A stretch of 9,906 nucleotides of DNA from an uncultured Lachnospiraceae bacterium. Its GTDB lineage: Bacteria; Bacillota; Clostridia; Lachnospirales; Lachnospiraceae. A program made the position numbers and the translations under genes. Each line of letters begins with the position of its first letter. The first letter of the stretch is position 1. The notes below the pieces were generated by a model. It saw nothing but the letters and a program-made list of their open reading frames with translations, made no database searches and was not told the origin of the DNA. Shown one piece after another: positions 1 to 6,397 of this stretch. The stretch is from positions 1-9,906 of the forward strand of contig CADBOW010000148.1 of the NCBI GenBank assembly GCA_902796375.1, read 5' to 3'.

Positions 1-228
1 CATCATATGGCGGTGTCGGAAAGCTGCAGGCGCCAGGGCATTGCGTCCGTACTTCTGGAGCGGGCTTTGGATGCTCTTAAGAAGGAGGGCATCAATAAGG
101 TGGCGCTGCTCGTCTTTAACCGAAATGAGGCCGGAAATGCGTTCTGGGAGCGTCAGGGTTTTACCTCCAGAGAGGATGTGACATACAGAAACAGGGCGCT
201 CACGGAAATAATCCGGATCGATACGTGA
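1..228 (+). CDS. GNAT-family N-acetyltransferase, C-terminal part (5' end outside window)
   Basis: The reading frame is open from base 1, so the gene begins upstream of the window; the Met at base 7 is internal. The visible 75 residues match the C-terminal half of a GNAT fold: an acetyl-CoA pyrophosphate-binding loop of the Q/RxxGxG/A type appears as CRRQGIAS, followed by the helix VLLERALDALKKEG, a beta strand (KVALLVF), and the typical closing pattern NRNEAGNAFWERQGF, where the family usually has N..A..FYek.GF. Members transfer an acetyl group from acetyl-CoA to an amine on a small molecule or protein. The substrate cannot be read from this portion. It lies 18 bases ahead of the acyltransferase-fold gene on the same strand with no terminator between them, so the two are probably co-transcribed. 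The family call is firm; the exact role is unknown. Confidence 0.8.
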   Translation, partial: HHMAVSESCRRQGIASVLLERALDALKKEGINKVALLVFNRNEAGNAFWERQGFTSREDVTYRNRALTEIIRIDT

Positions 229-246
229 TATTCTGGAGGTAGAAAC

Positions 247-1515
247 ATGCGATATATGGCAGACCATTTTATGTATGCGGCGGGGAGTGATTTTCGGAAT
301 ACCATTCGGGTAGGGATCGAAATGAGTGAACCGGTGGATGAAGCTGTTCTGAGGAAGGCGGTGGACCGCCTGCCTCTTCGGTTTCCGTATTTCTCCGTTC
401 GGCTGGTCCGGGAGAACGAGACCTACTATTATGAGCCCAATGACGAACCGTATGTCATCTCGAAGGATGGCAGAGCTGTGGTTTTGGGAAGCGAGGAAAG
501 CAACGGGCATCTTGTGGCATTTGCTTACCGTGGGAATGTGATCTATATTGATTCCTCTCACTTTTTTATGGATGGCGGGGCACAGTTCCCATTTCTTAAG
601 ATGCTGTTCTATGAGTATCTGAAGGGAAAGCATCCGGAGGAGGAGTTTGACACCTCCGATATCCCTCAGCCGGGAGATGTGATCCGGCAGGAGGAAATGA
701 CGGATGATCCGTATCCCACCGAAGAGATTCCTGTGGATTTTCCGGAACTGGAGTCGGAACCGGAGAAAATCTTCCTGCTTCAGGATCAGCCCCAGGGGTA
801 TGAGAATTCGGGGGACTGGACCTCCTTCCGATTCAAGGTAAAACAGGCGGATATGATGCAGTATGCGTCCAGTGCGGACGGGAGTCCTGCAACATTTGTC
901 AGTTCCCTGATCTACAGGGCAATCTCGGCGCTGAATCCGGAGAACCGGCTTCCACTGGTGTGTGGTATGCAGCATCAGTTTCGAAGGGCACTGGGGAATC
1001 CCTACAGCCATTCCTCCCATGTGAGGATCGTGCCCATCACCTATCCGGATAAGGTTCGGGAGCGGGACCTGGGGACCATCAATACCATAGGCAGAGGAAC
1101 CCTGCTTCTCAGGGCTTCGGATGAGGCGGATTCCCATAGCATCAACGAATATCTCAGGAATAAAGAACGTCTGCAGAAGATGACCGTTCAGAAGAAACAG
1201 AGGATGGTGCGCTGGATCGTTCGGTCGTCCATAGGAACGAACACCTTTGAGGTCAGTTATACAGGCCGGGTCCGTTGGAGTGGGTTGGACCGATATATCC
1301 GGTGCTTCAGCCCCTACGTTGATCTTACACTGAGTGGAGGCATATCCGCTGAGATCTTCGCCCTGGGTGAGTATTTCGATATAAATATCATGCAGAGAAG
1401 CAGTGATGGTAAGTATGTGGATCATATCCTGGCACAGCTGGAGGAACTGGGGATCCATGCGGAAGCAGAGGCCCCTGAACCCTTTGAACTTTGCGGATTT
1501 CAGGCACCTATGTAA
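247..1515 (+). CDS. Stand-alone condensation / alcohol-acyltransferase-fold protein
   Basis: A 422-residue protein starting at an ATG with a good ribosome site (TGGAGGT, 234-240). It resembles the CoA-dependent acyltransferase superfamily that includes NRPS condensation domains, alcohol acetyltransferases and PapA-type enzymes. The key motif is SHFFMDGG at residues 104-111, which fits HHxxxDG with the first His replaced by Ser but the catalytic second His (H105) and the Asp-Gly (D109, G110) kept. The N-terminal strand-helix layout (AVDRLPLRFPYFSVRLV) and an acidic Pro-rich linker around residues 135-175 also suit uncharacterised clostridial proteins of this group. No signal peptide, carrier-protein or adenylation domain is present, so it is not a modular NRPS piece. 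It would be expected to move an acyl group from a thioester to an alcohol or amine. The substrate is unknown. It is probably co-transcribed with the GNAT gene upstream. Confidence 0.65.
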   Translation: MRYMADHFMYAAGSDFRNTIRVGIEMSEPVDEAVLRKAVDRLPLRFPYFSVRLVRENETYYYEPNDEPYVISKDGRAVVLGSEESNGHLVAFAYRGNVIYIDSSHFFMDGGAQFPFLKMLFYEYLKGKHPEEEFDTSDIPQPGDVIRQEEMTDDPYPTEEIPVDFPELESEPEKIFLLQDQPQGYENSGDWTSFRFKVKQADMMQYASSADGSPATFVSSLIYRAISALNPENRLPLVCGMQHQFRRALGNPYSHSSHVRIVPITYPDKVRERDLGTINTIGRGTLLLRASDEADSHSINEYLRNKERLQKMTVQKKQRMVRWIVRSSIGTNTFEVSYTGRVRWSGLDRYIRCFSPYVDLTLSGGISAEIFALGEYFDINIMQRSSDGKYVDHILAQLEELGIHAEAEAPEPFELCGFQAPM

Positions 1516-1550
1516 CTATGTCAAAAAACTGATTCCCCCTTATTTTGTAA

Positions 1551-1561
1551 TATGATACAAT
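1551..1561 (+). promoter_or_regulatory. Possible -10 element ahead of the kinase gene
   Basis: The 81-base gap between the acyltransferase gene and the kinase contains an AT-rich stretch with two overlapping -10-like hexamers, TATGAT (1551-1556) and TACAAT (1556-1561). No matching -35 hexamer is seen at 16-18 bases upstream, and no terminator hairpin follows the upstream gene, so read-through is equally possible. The kinase ribosome site is the G-rich GGGGGGAA at 1583-1590. Confidence 0.25.
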
Positions 1562-1596
1562 AGAATGGAGTCATTTGATGACGGGGGGAACGATTC

Positions 1597-4371
1597 ATGA
1601 CGAAGACCGAAAAACATGGATTATTGGATATCAGTGTTATCATAGCAAAGAGCGTGCTCTTTGTCCTGATAGCCTTTACAGTCCTGGTGTTTTTTTATTA
1701 TGGGATCATAAATAAAGGTACGGTTCCGGAAGATGAGTCCCTCCGTTTTATCGGACACTGGACTGTGGTTGACAGTGAAGGAAATCAGTTTCCTGCAGGC
1801 CTGACCTATGCTGTCGGAAATGATGATCAGAAGGATTATACGATCTATTCAACGCTTCCCAAGGACATTACGGAGAATGAATATCTGTTCTTCTACACCA
1901 GGAAGGATATCGCCGTATATATTAACGGGGAACTCAGGCAGGATTTTGTAGAAGAACGAGATGTAAATATACCCGGCGGTTCCATCAAGAAATTCTACAT
2001 GATGGTCCCTTTGCATGCTTCCGATTCGGGGGCTGAGGTCCGGATGGTCAGAACCTCAAAGTTAAAAGACGGGCAGATCGTGCCGGAGACATTTATCAGT
2101 ACCCGTTATGGTGCCTTCAGTTATCTGCTCCATAAATGGGGACTGTCCTTTATGCTTGCGATCATCGTGCTGATCTTCTCCGTTGTGGTGATCATCGTCA
2201 GTGTGGTTCTCCGCCTTGTGTATAAGCAGAAGATCGATATGATGTACGGTGCGCTGGGAATCGCCGTGATCGCGGCGTGGATCATTACGGATTCCTTCCT
2301 GTTTCCGTTTATCTTCGGAGTATATCATGTGAACGGGATCACGAATTATCTGATCTGTTTTATGATCCCCTTCGGACCGGCCATCTATCTGAATGCGGTT
2401 CAGCGCGGACGATATAAGAAGAGCATGTCGGTGATCATGATCATTTCCGCCGTCAATGCCATGATCTGGCCGCTGCTTCATTTTACGGGACTGTGCCCCT
2501 TCTATCATACGACTACGATCGTAAATCTGCTTCTGACCGGTCTTGCAGCAGCTTCCATCGTGATCCTGATCGTGGATGCCTTCAGGCGGAATCTGGCCGG
2601 ATATCGATATACATTCATCGGTTTCTTCGGTTTTCTGATCTGCTGCATCATAGAATTGCTCATTATTCTTATGGTAACAACCACAAATGAAGCGCTCCCC
2701 ATGGTTATCGGACTGGCATTTCTCCTGACTTTTGTGGTGATCCAGCAGGTACATGATATCCGGGTGATCAATATGGAGAAGCAGCGGGCGATCGACATAT
2801 CCGAGGCCAAGACCAGATTTCTCGCCAGCATGTCCCATGAGATCAGGACACCCATCAATGCCATACTGGGTATGAATGAGATGATCCTGAGAGAGAATAC
2901 GGATAAGGTGATCGGAGAATACTCGAGGAGTATCAGGATATCCGGGAAAATGCTTCTCATGCTGGTAAATGATGTGCTTGATTTCTCCAAGATCGAAGCA
3001 GGGAAGCTGGAGATCATCGAAACACGCTTCCTGATGTCGGATCTGCTGTATGACGTGATCTCTCTCGTACAGGAGAGAGCGGATGAAAAGCAGCTGGAGC
3101 TTCGGACGGAGCTTATGGATGAAATTCCAAATGAGCTGATCAGTGATGAGTTCCGGATCAGGCAGGTCCTGATCAATCTCCTGAGTAATGCGGTAAAATA
3201 TACGGATCGGGGAACGGTCACCCTAAAGGTGGGCGGAAGCTATACGGAGGAGAAGGGATACCAGCTGCGGTTCCGCGTGATCGATACCGGAAAGGGAATC
3301 CCTGGGGAAGAGCAGAAGCATTTGTTCGAAGCCTTTTCGAGAGCGGATCTACGCTCCAATATCAATGTGGAGGGGACCGGTCTGGGACTGGCCATCGTAA
3401 AGAGCATCGTCGATTCCATGCATGGGACCGTCGGGGTGGAAAGTGAGTATGGGACAGGCTCCGAGTTTTGGGTGGAGCTGCCGGTGAGATATGAGAGCAG
3501 AGAACCGCTGAAGGATGATTTCATGGAGAACAGGTTCGAGTACGATCCGTCCTCCGAGACCAGTGAATTCACGGCTCCCGATGCAAAGGTTCTGGCAGTG
3601 GATGATAATAAGTCCAATCTCACCATCGTTAAGCTGTTCCTGAAGAGGACCGGGATCGAACCGGATCTTTGCAGCTCGGGAAGCCGCGCCATCGAGCTCT
3701 GCAGGGAGACGAAATACGATCTGATCCTGCTGGATCATATGATGCCGGAGCCGGACGGCATGGAGACACTGCGCAGGATCAGAACCGATGCGGATTCTCT
3801 GAACCGGGATACCAAGGTGGTGGTCCTTACCGCAAATGCAGTGGCCGGAAGCCGCAGGATGTATATGGAAGCAGGCTTTGATGATTATCTTACGAAGCCT
3901 CTGGATGCAAAGCTTCTGGAACAGACCGTACAGGAGATGCTCCCGAAGGAGAAGATCCTTGCAGGTACCGAACCGATGGAATTCCTGCCGGGAGCGCCTT
4001 CCACAGAAATGTCATCCACCATGCAGCGGCTCACATCCATCGAAGGACTGGATTATACTACGGCACTTATGTACTGCGGAAATGATGAAACGCTGATGGA
4101 AGAGATCATATCCGAGGTAGCCGGAGAGTGTCAGGAACGCGCGGAGAGAATGAGAAAGAGTCTTGAAGCGAAGGATCTGAAAGCCTACAATATAGATGCG
4201 CATACCATCAAGAGCACCATGGCTACTCTGGGACTGAAGGCATTCAGTGAGAGAGCGAAGAAGCATGAATTCGCGGCCAGAGACAATGATGCCGAATTTG
4301 TATACGGGGATGCGGAAGATTTTATCAACGAGTATATCAGGCTGTGTAAAAAACTGGAAGGTGACAGGTGA
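1597..4371 (+). CDS. 7TM hybrid sensor histidine kinase with receiver and Hpt domains
   Basis: A 924-residue membrane phosphorelay protein. An N-terminal membrane anchor (residues 12-37) leads to an extracytoplasmic domain (about 40-175) whose FYTRKDIAVYINGEL segment recalls a jelly-roll ligand-binding fold. Seven membrane spans follow (about 183-208, 216-238, 248-268, 277-298, 305-328, 338-361, 366-385), the arrangement of 7TMR-DISM receptors. The HisKA box SHEIRTP carries the phospho-acceptor H414. The HATPase has the N box (N527, N531), G1 (DTGKGIP, 563-569) and G2 (GTGLGL, 593-598). A receiver at about 665-785 has D669/D670, phospho-acceptor D713 in LLDHMMP, T745 and K767. A C-terminal Hpt domain carries H869 in AHTIKS. 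All phosphotransfer residues are intact, so the route H414 to D713 to H869 is complete and would need a separate response regulator, which is not in the window. The ligand is unknown. Its stop is one base from murI. Confidence 0.92.
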   Translation: MTKTEKHGLLDISVIIAKSVLFVLIAFTVLVFFYYGIINKGTVPEDESLRFIGHWTVVDSEGNQFPAGLTYAVGNDDQKDYTIYSTLPKDITENEYLFFYTRKDIAVYINGELRQDFVEERDVNIPGGSIKKFYMMVPLHASDSGAEVRMVRTSKLKDGQIVPETFISTRYGAFSYLLHKWGLSFMLAIIVLIFSVVVIIVSVVLRLVYKQKIDMMYGALGIAVIAAWIITDSFLFPFIFGVYHVNGITNYLICFMIPFGPAIYLNAVQRGRYKKSMSVIMIISAVNAMIWPLLHFTGLCPFYHTTTIVNLLLTGLAAASIVILIVDAFRRNLAGYRYTFIGFFGFLICCIIELLIILMVTTTNEALPMVIGLAFLLTFVVIQQVHDIRVINMEKQRAIDISEAKTRFLASMSHEIRTPINAILGMNEMILRENTDKVIGEYSRSIRISGKMLLMLVNDVLDFSKIEAGKLEIIETRFLMSDLLYDVISLVQERADEKQLELRTELMDEIPNELISDEFRIRQVLINLLSNAVKYTDRGTVTLKVGGSYTEEKGYQLRFRVIDTGKGIPGEEQKHLFEAFSRADLRSNINVEGTGLGLAIVKSIVDSMHGTVGVESEYGTGSEFWVELPVRYESREPLKDDFMENRFEYDPSSETSEFTAPDAKVLAVDDNKSNLTIVKLFLKRTGIEPDLCSSGSRAIELCRETKYDLILLDHMMPEPDGMETLRRIRTDADSLNRDTKVVVLTANAVAGSRRMYMEAGFDDYLTKPLDAKLLEQTVQEMLPKEKILAGTEPMEFLPGAPSTEMSSTMQRLTSIEGLDYTTALMYCGNDETLMEEIISEVAGECQERAERMRKSLEAKDLKAYNIDAHTIKSTMATLGLKAFSERAKKHEFAARDNDAEFVYGDAEDFINEYIRLCKKLEGDR
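4356..4364 (+). promoter_or_regulatory. Ribosome-binding site for murI, inside the kinase 3' end
   Basis: The GGAAGGTGA stretch lies 8 bases before the ATG at 4373 and within the last codons of the kinase gene. It supports 4373 as the murI start and makes translational coupling likely. A second AGGTGA follows at 4366-4371 but leaves only one base before the ATG, too close to serve. Confidence 0.7.
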
Positions 4372-4372
4372 A

Positions 4373-5188
4373 ATGAAGATAGGAATATTTGATTCGGGAA
4401 TCGGAGGTCTGTCTGTACTGCATGAGGCATACCACCGGATCAAAGGCCAGGAATTTATATTTTATGCGGATACCGACCATGTTCCCTATGGAACGAAGGA
4501 GCCGGAGGTGATCCTGGAGTATGTCAGGGGATGTGCTGCATTTCTGATGAAGCAGGGAGTGGATGCCATCGTCATCGCATGCAATACGGCAACCAGCGTG
4601 GCGGTCCGTCAGCTCCGGCAGGAGCTGGAGATCCCGATCATCGGAATGGAACCGGCGGTGAAGCCGGCAGTGGAGCATACCGATGATAAGCGGGTGCTGG
4701 TCATGGCAACTCCGGTTACCCTGCGGGAAGCCAAGCTGAAGACGCTGATCGAGCGGGTGGATGAGCACCATCGCGTGGACCTTCTGGCCATGCCGGAGCT
4801 GGTTCGTTTTGCGGAGTCGGAGCAGTTTGGTTCTGCAGAGCTGAAAGCCTATCTGGAGACACAGTTTTCGAAGGTTCATCCGGAGGAATACTCTGCATTG
4901 GTGATGGGATGCACGCATTTTAACTACTTTAAGGATCTGTATCGGGAATTTTTCCCGGCGGATACCATTTTTATTGACGGGAATCTGGGAACCATACGAT
5001 ATCTTATGAAGCAGCTGGGACTGCCCCGGGAGGAAGGAGAAGAGGAAGAAGAGATCCGCTTCACGGCAACGGATCAGCTGCTGGAGCATACCACATATTT
5101 TATGTCCGGACGTCCGGTACAGGCGGAGGAGGAGCTTCAGCACCTGCTGAGGCTGCATAACCGTCTGGAGGAAATGCGGAAATTCTGA
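4373..5188 (+). CDS. murI: Glutamate racemase
   Basis: A 271-residue enzyme of the usual length (about 260-275) that interconverts L- and D-glutamate without cofactor, supplying D-Glu for the peptidoglycan stem peptide in the cytoplasm. The protein begins MKIGIFDSGIGGLSVL, the family's opening with its catalytic-site Asp. DTDHVPYGTK follows, then the two catalytic cysteines: C70 in ACNTATS and C180 in GCTH, next to H182. The frame is open further upstream to 4247, but the ATG at 4373 has the ribosome site and places FDSG at the normal N terminus. It sits one base after the kinase stop and is followed by a strong terminator. An acidic run (E220-E227, broken only by G222) near the C terminus is unusual but lies outside the catalytic motifs. 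A related Asp/Glu racemase is the only real alternative, and the motifs favour MurI. Confidence 0.93.
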   Translation: MKIGIFDSGIGGLSVLHEAYHRIKGQEFIFYADTDHVPYGTKEPEVILEYVRGCAAFLMKQGVDAIVIACNTATSVAVRQLRQELEIPIIGMEPAVKPAVEHTDDKRVLVMATPVTLREAKLKTLIERVDEHHRVDLLAMPELVRFAESEQFGSAELKAYLETQFSKVHPEEYSALVMGCTHFNYFKDLYREFFPADTIFIDGNLGTIRYLMKQLGLPREEGEEEEEIRFTATDQLLEHTTYFMSGRPVQAEEELQHLLRLHNRLEEMRKF

Positions 5189-5199
5189 CTGAACATGAA

Positions 5200-5244
5200 A
5201 AGATCGGGTCCCAAGAGGGGGAAGGACCCGATCTTATATATTTT
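5200..5244 (+). terminator. Rho-independent terminator after murI
   Basis: A perfect 12-bp stem (5200-5211 with 5224-5235, core AGATCGGGTCC / GGACCCGATCT) encloses a 12-base purine loop and is followed by a T-rich tail (TATATATTTT). It starts 11 bases after the murI stop and should end the kinase-murI transcript. The tail is T-rich rather than pure T, so some read-through is possible. Confidence 0.85.
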
Positions 5245-5274
5245 GCACTGAAAAGAGAGGAGGGCAGTGCAAAA
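5241..5274 (+). repeat. Perfect 10-bp inverted repeat with GGAGG-containing loop
   Basis: TTTTGCACTG (5241-5250) and CAGTGCAAAA (5265-5274) are exact reverse complements around a 14-base loop that is all purine (AAAAGAGAGGAGGG). The repeat begins inside the T tail of the preceding terminator. It has no T run after its right arm in either direction, so it does not look like a second terminator. It could be an RNA hairpin presenting a Shine-Dalgarno-like loop, or an operator; the sequence does not decide. Confidence 0.6.
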
Positions 5275-5371
5275 GAGGGTTACTGATTGAAGGATAAGCC
5301 CTGAAGCTGAAATGAAACTGAAAAAAGTGTAGTATATTTCAGAAAAATATGAGAAAATAGAACCAGTTGAG

Positions 5372-5393
5372 TGCAGTCGCCGGTGTGACTGCA
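5372..5393 (+). promoter_or_regulatory. Small hairpin just upstream of the microprotein ribosome site
   Basis: TGCAGTC (5372-5378) and GACTGCA (5387-5393) form a perfect 7-bp stem with an 8-base loop. The stem ends 4 bases before the ribosome site GGAGGA (5398-5403). The ribosome site stays single-stranded in this fold, so the hairpin may set the 5' boundary of an accessible ribosome site or stabilise the transcript rather than block it. Confidence 0.45.
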
Positions 5394-5397
5394 GAAT

Positions 5398-5403
5398 GGA
5401 GGA
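5398..5403 (+). promoter_or_regulatory. Ribosome-binding site that sets the microprotein start
   Basis: GGAGGA lies 4 bases ahead of the ATG at 5408. The in-frame ATG at 5396 overlaps this site and has no ribosome site of its own, so 5408 is taken as the start. Confidence 0.75.
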
Positions 5404-5407
5404 AGAC

Positions 5408-5581
5408 ATGGCCAGCTGTGATACCTGTGCATTTCTGGTATACGATGATGACTACGAGGACTATATATGCGACATTAATATGGATGAGGATGACTACAGC
5501 CGCCTTTTGGAAAACAGGCACAAGGAGTGCCCGTTCTACCGGGACGGTGATGATTATAAGGTGGTAAGACATCAGATGTGA
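5408..5581 (+). CDS. Acidic four-cysteine microprotein, DUF6472-like
   Basis: A 57-residue protein opening MASCDTCAFLVYDDD. It has four cysteines, C4 and C7 as a CxxC pair, C21 (YIC) and C41 (ECPF), spaced as in a small zinc-ribbon or iron-binding knuckle. The middle is rich in Asp, Glu and Tyr (DDDYEDY, MDEDDY), and the C terminus is YKVVRHQM. From memory it resembles short Lachnospiraceae proteins grouped as DUF6472; that assignment is recall, not a search. No signal peptide or membrane span is present, so it is expected in the cytoplasm. Function is unknown; metal binding is inferred from the cysteine pattern only. It lies 10 bases ahead of thiG with no terminator between, so the two share a transcript. 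Being well conserved in pattern, with a clear ribosome site, it is probably a real gene despite its size. Confidence 0.75.
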   Translation: MASCDTCAFLVYDDDYEDYICDINMDEDDYSRLLENRHKECPFYRDGDDYKVVRHQM

Positions 5582-5591
5582 GGAAGGATCT

Positions 5592-6335
5592 ATGGAGAAA
5601 TGGATGATCGGACCGGAGAGCTATACATCCCGGTTTTTTCTCGGGTCGGGAAAGACCGCCCATTATACAAAGGAGCTGATCGATTCGGCGATCTACCGGG
5701 CAGGGACGGAAATGATCTCCGTGGCGGTGAAGACGCTGGATACGGAGGCCAGTCCGCTGGATATGATCCCGGAGGGGATCCGGATCCTGCCGAATACTTT
5801 AGGTGCGCATTCGGTGGAGGATGCCATCAATATGGCGCATAAAGCCAGGGACAGGGGACTGGGAAACCGGATCAAGATCGAGATCATGACGGACAGCCGG
5901 TATTTTCTGCCGGATCCCCATGCTACGGTGGAAGCCACCCGTCGGCTGGCAGAGGAAGGATTTCTGGTCTTTCCCTATTTCTATCCGGAGCTCAGGGTTA
6001 CCAAACAGCTGGTGGAAGCGGGGGCTGCCGCACTGATGCCGCTGGCTTCTCCCAGTGGTTCCAATAAGGGACTTCAGACCAGAGATTTCATCGAGGAAAT
6101 GCTCAAGGTGGTGGACCTGCCGGTGATCGTGGATGCCGGAATCGGATGTCCCTCACAGGCCTGCGAGGCCATGGAGCTGGGATGCGCCGGTGTTATGGCT
6201 AATACGGCACTGGCAACGGCTGATGATCTGGGACTCATGGCGGAAGCATTCCGGATGGCCATAGATGCCGGACGGTCCGGGTATCTAAGCCACAAATATG
6301 CGCGCAGACAGAACAGTGTATTTATATCGGATTGA
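5592..6335 (+). CDS. thiG: Thiazole synthase
   Basis: A 247-residue TIM-barrel enzyme that builds the thiazole phosphate ring of thiamine from deoxyxylulose 5-phosphate, dehydroglycine and sulfur carried on ThiS thiocarboxylate. Visible family signatures are FLGSGKT near the N terminus, ILPNTLGA, IKIEIMTD with K95 at the position of the known Schiff-base lysine, FLPDPHAT, the phosphate-binding stretch LMPLASPSGSNKGL, VIVDAGIGCPSQACEAMELG and GVMANTALA. The start has the ribosome site AGGAAGGA (5581-5588). The C terminus (GYLSHKYARRQNSVFISD) is shorter than usual and lacks the ASSP-type ending common in ThiG. None of the usual partners thiS, thiF or thiH is next to it; flanking genes are the cysteine microprotein and a methionine aminopeptidase. 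I see no TPP riboswitch upstream. The family call is strong. Thiamine synthesis is the default role, though the lone setting leaves room for another. Confidence 0.88.
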   Translation: MEKWMIGPESYTSRFFLGSGKTAHYTKELIDSAIYRAGTEMISVAVKTLDTEASPLDMIPEGIRILPNTLGAHSVEDAINMAHKARDRGLGNRIKIEIMTDSRYFLPDPHATVEATRRLAEEGFLVFPYFYPELRVTKQLVEAGAAALMPLASPSGSNKGLQTRDFIEEMLKVVDLPVIVDAGIGCPSQACEAMELGCAGVMANTALATADDLGLMAEAFRMAIDAGRSGYLSHKYARRQNSVFISD

Positions 6336-6384
6336 AAGCGAAATCGCTTCAAAGGGTAGGGGAGTACCGGGAGAAGTACATTTC

Positions 6385-6391
6385 GAGGAGG
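6385..6391 (+). promoter_or_regulatory. Ribosome-binding site that sets the aminopeptidase start
   Basis: GAGGAGG lies 6 bases before the ATG at 6398. It favours this start over a TTG at 6332 that would overlap thiG and add 22 residues with no family similarity. Confidence 0.8.
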
Positions 6392-6397
6392 AAGAAA

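Noticed and set aside
4247..4372. N-terminal extension of murI from an ATG at 4247
   Set aside because: It overlaps the kinase Hpt domain for 125 bases, adds 42 residues unlike any glutamate racemase, and the ATG at 4373 has its own ribosome site.
5195..5251. 18-codon mini-frame over the murI terminator
   Set aside because: It has no ribosome site and its codons are the terminator stem itself.
5312..5332. Tiny frame MKLKKV as a possible leader peptide
   Set aside because: There is no proper ribosome site, and the region is simply rich in repeated TGAA (5288, 5302, 5308, 5313, 5319). No attenuator hairpin with a T run follows.
5189..5591. TPP riboswitch upstream of the microprotein or thiG
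   Set aside because: I looked for the conserved CTGAGA and ACCTGA-type blocks and found neither.
6336..6349. AAGCGA-aa-TCGCTT palindrome between thiG and the aminopeptidase
   Set aside because: It has only 6-bp arms with a 2-base centre and no T run, so it is too short to call a terminator and may be chance.
6332..6397. TTG start of the aminopeptidase at 6332, overlapping thiG
   Set aside because: The strong GAGGAGG site before 6398 and the SEC-C motif beginning right at MIKKIGRNDPC both favour the later start.
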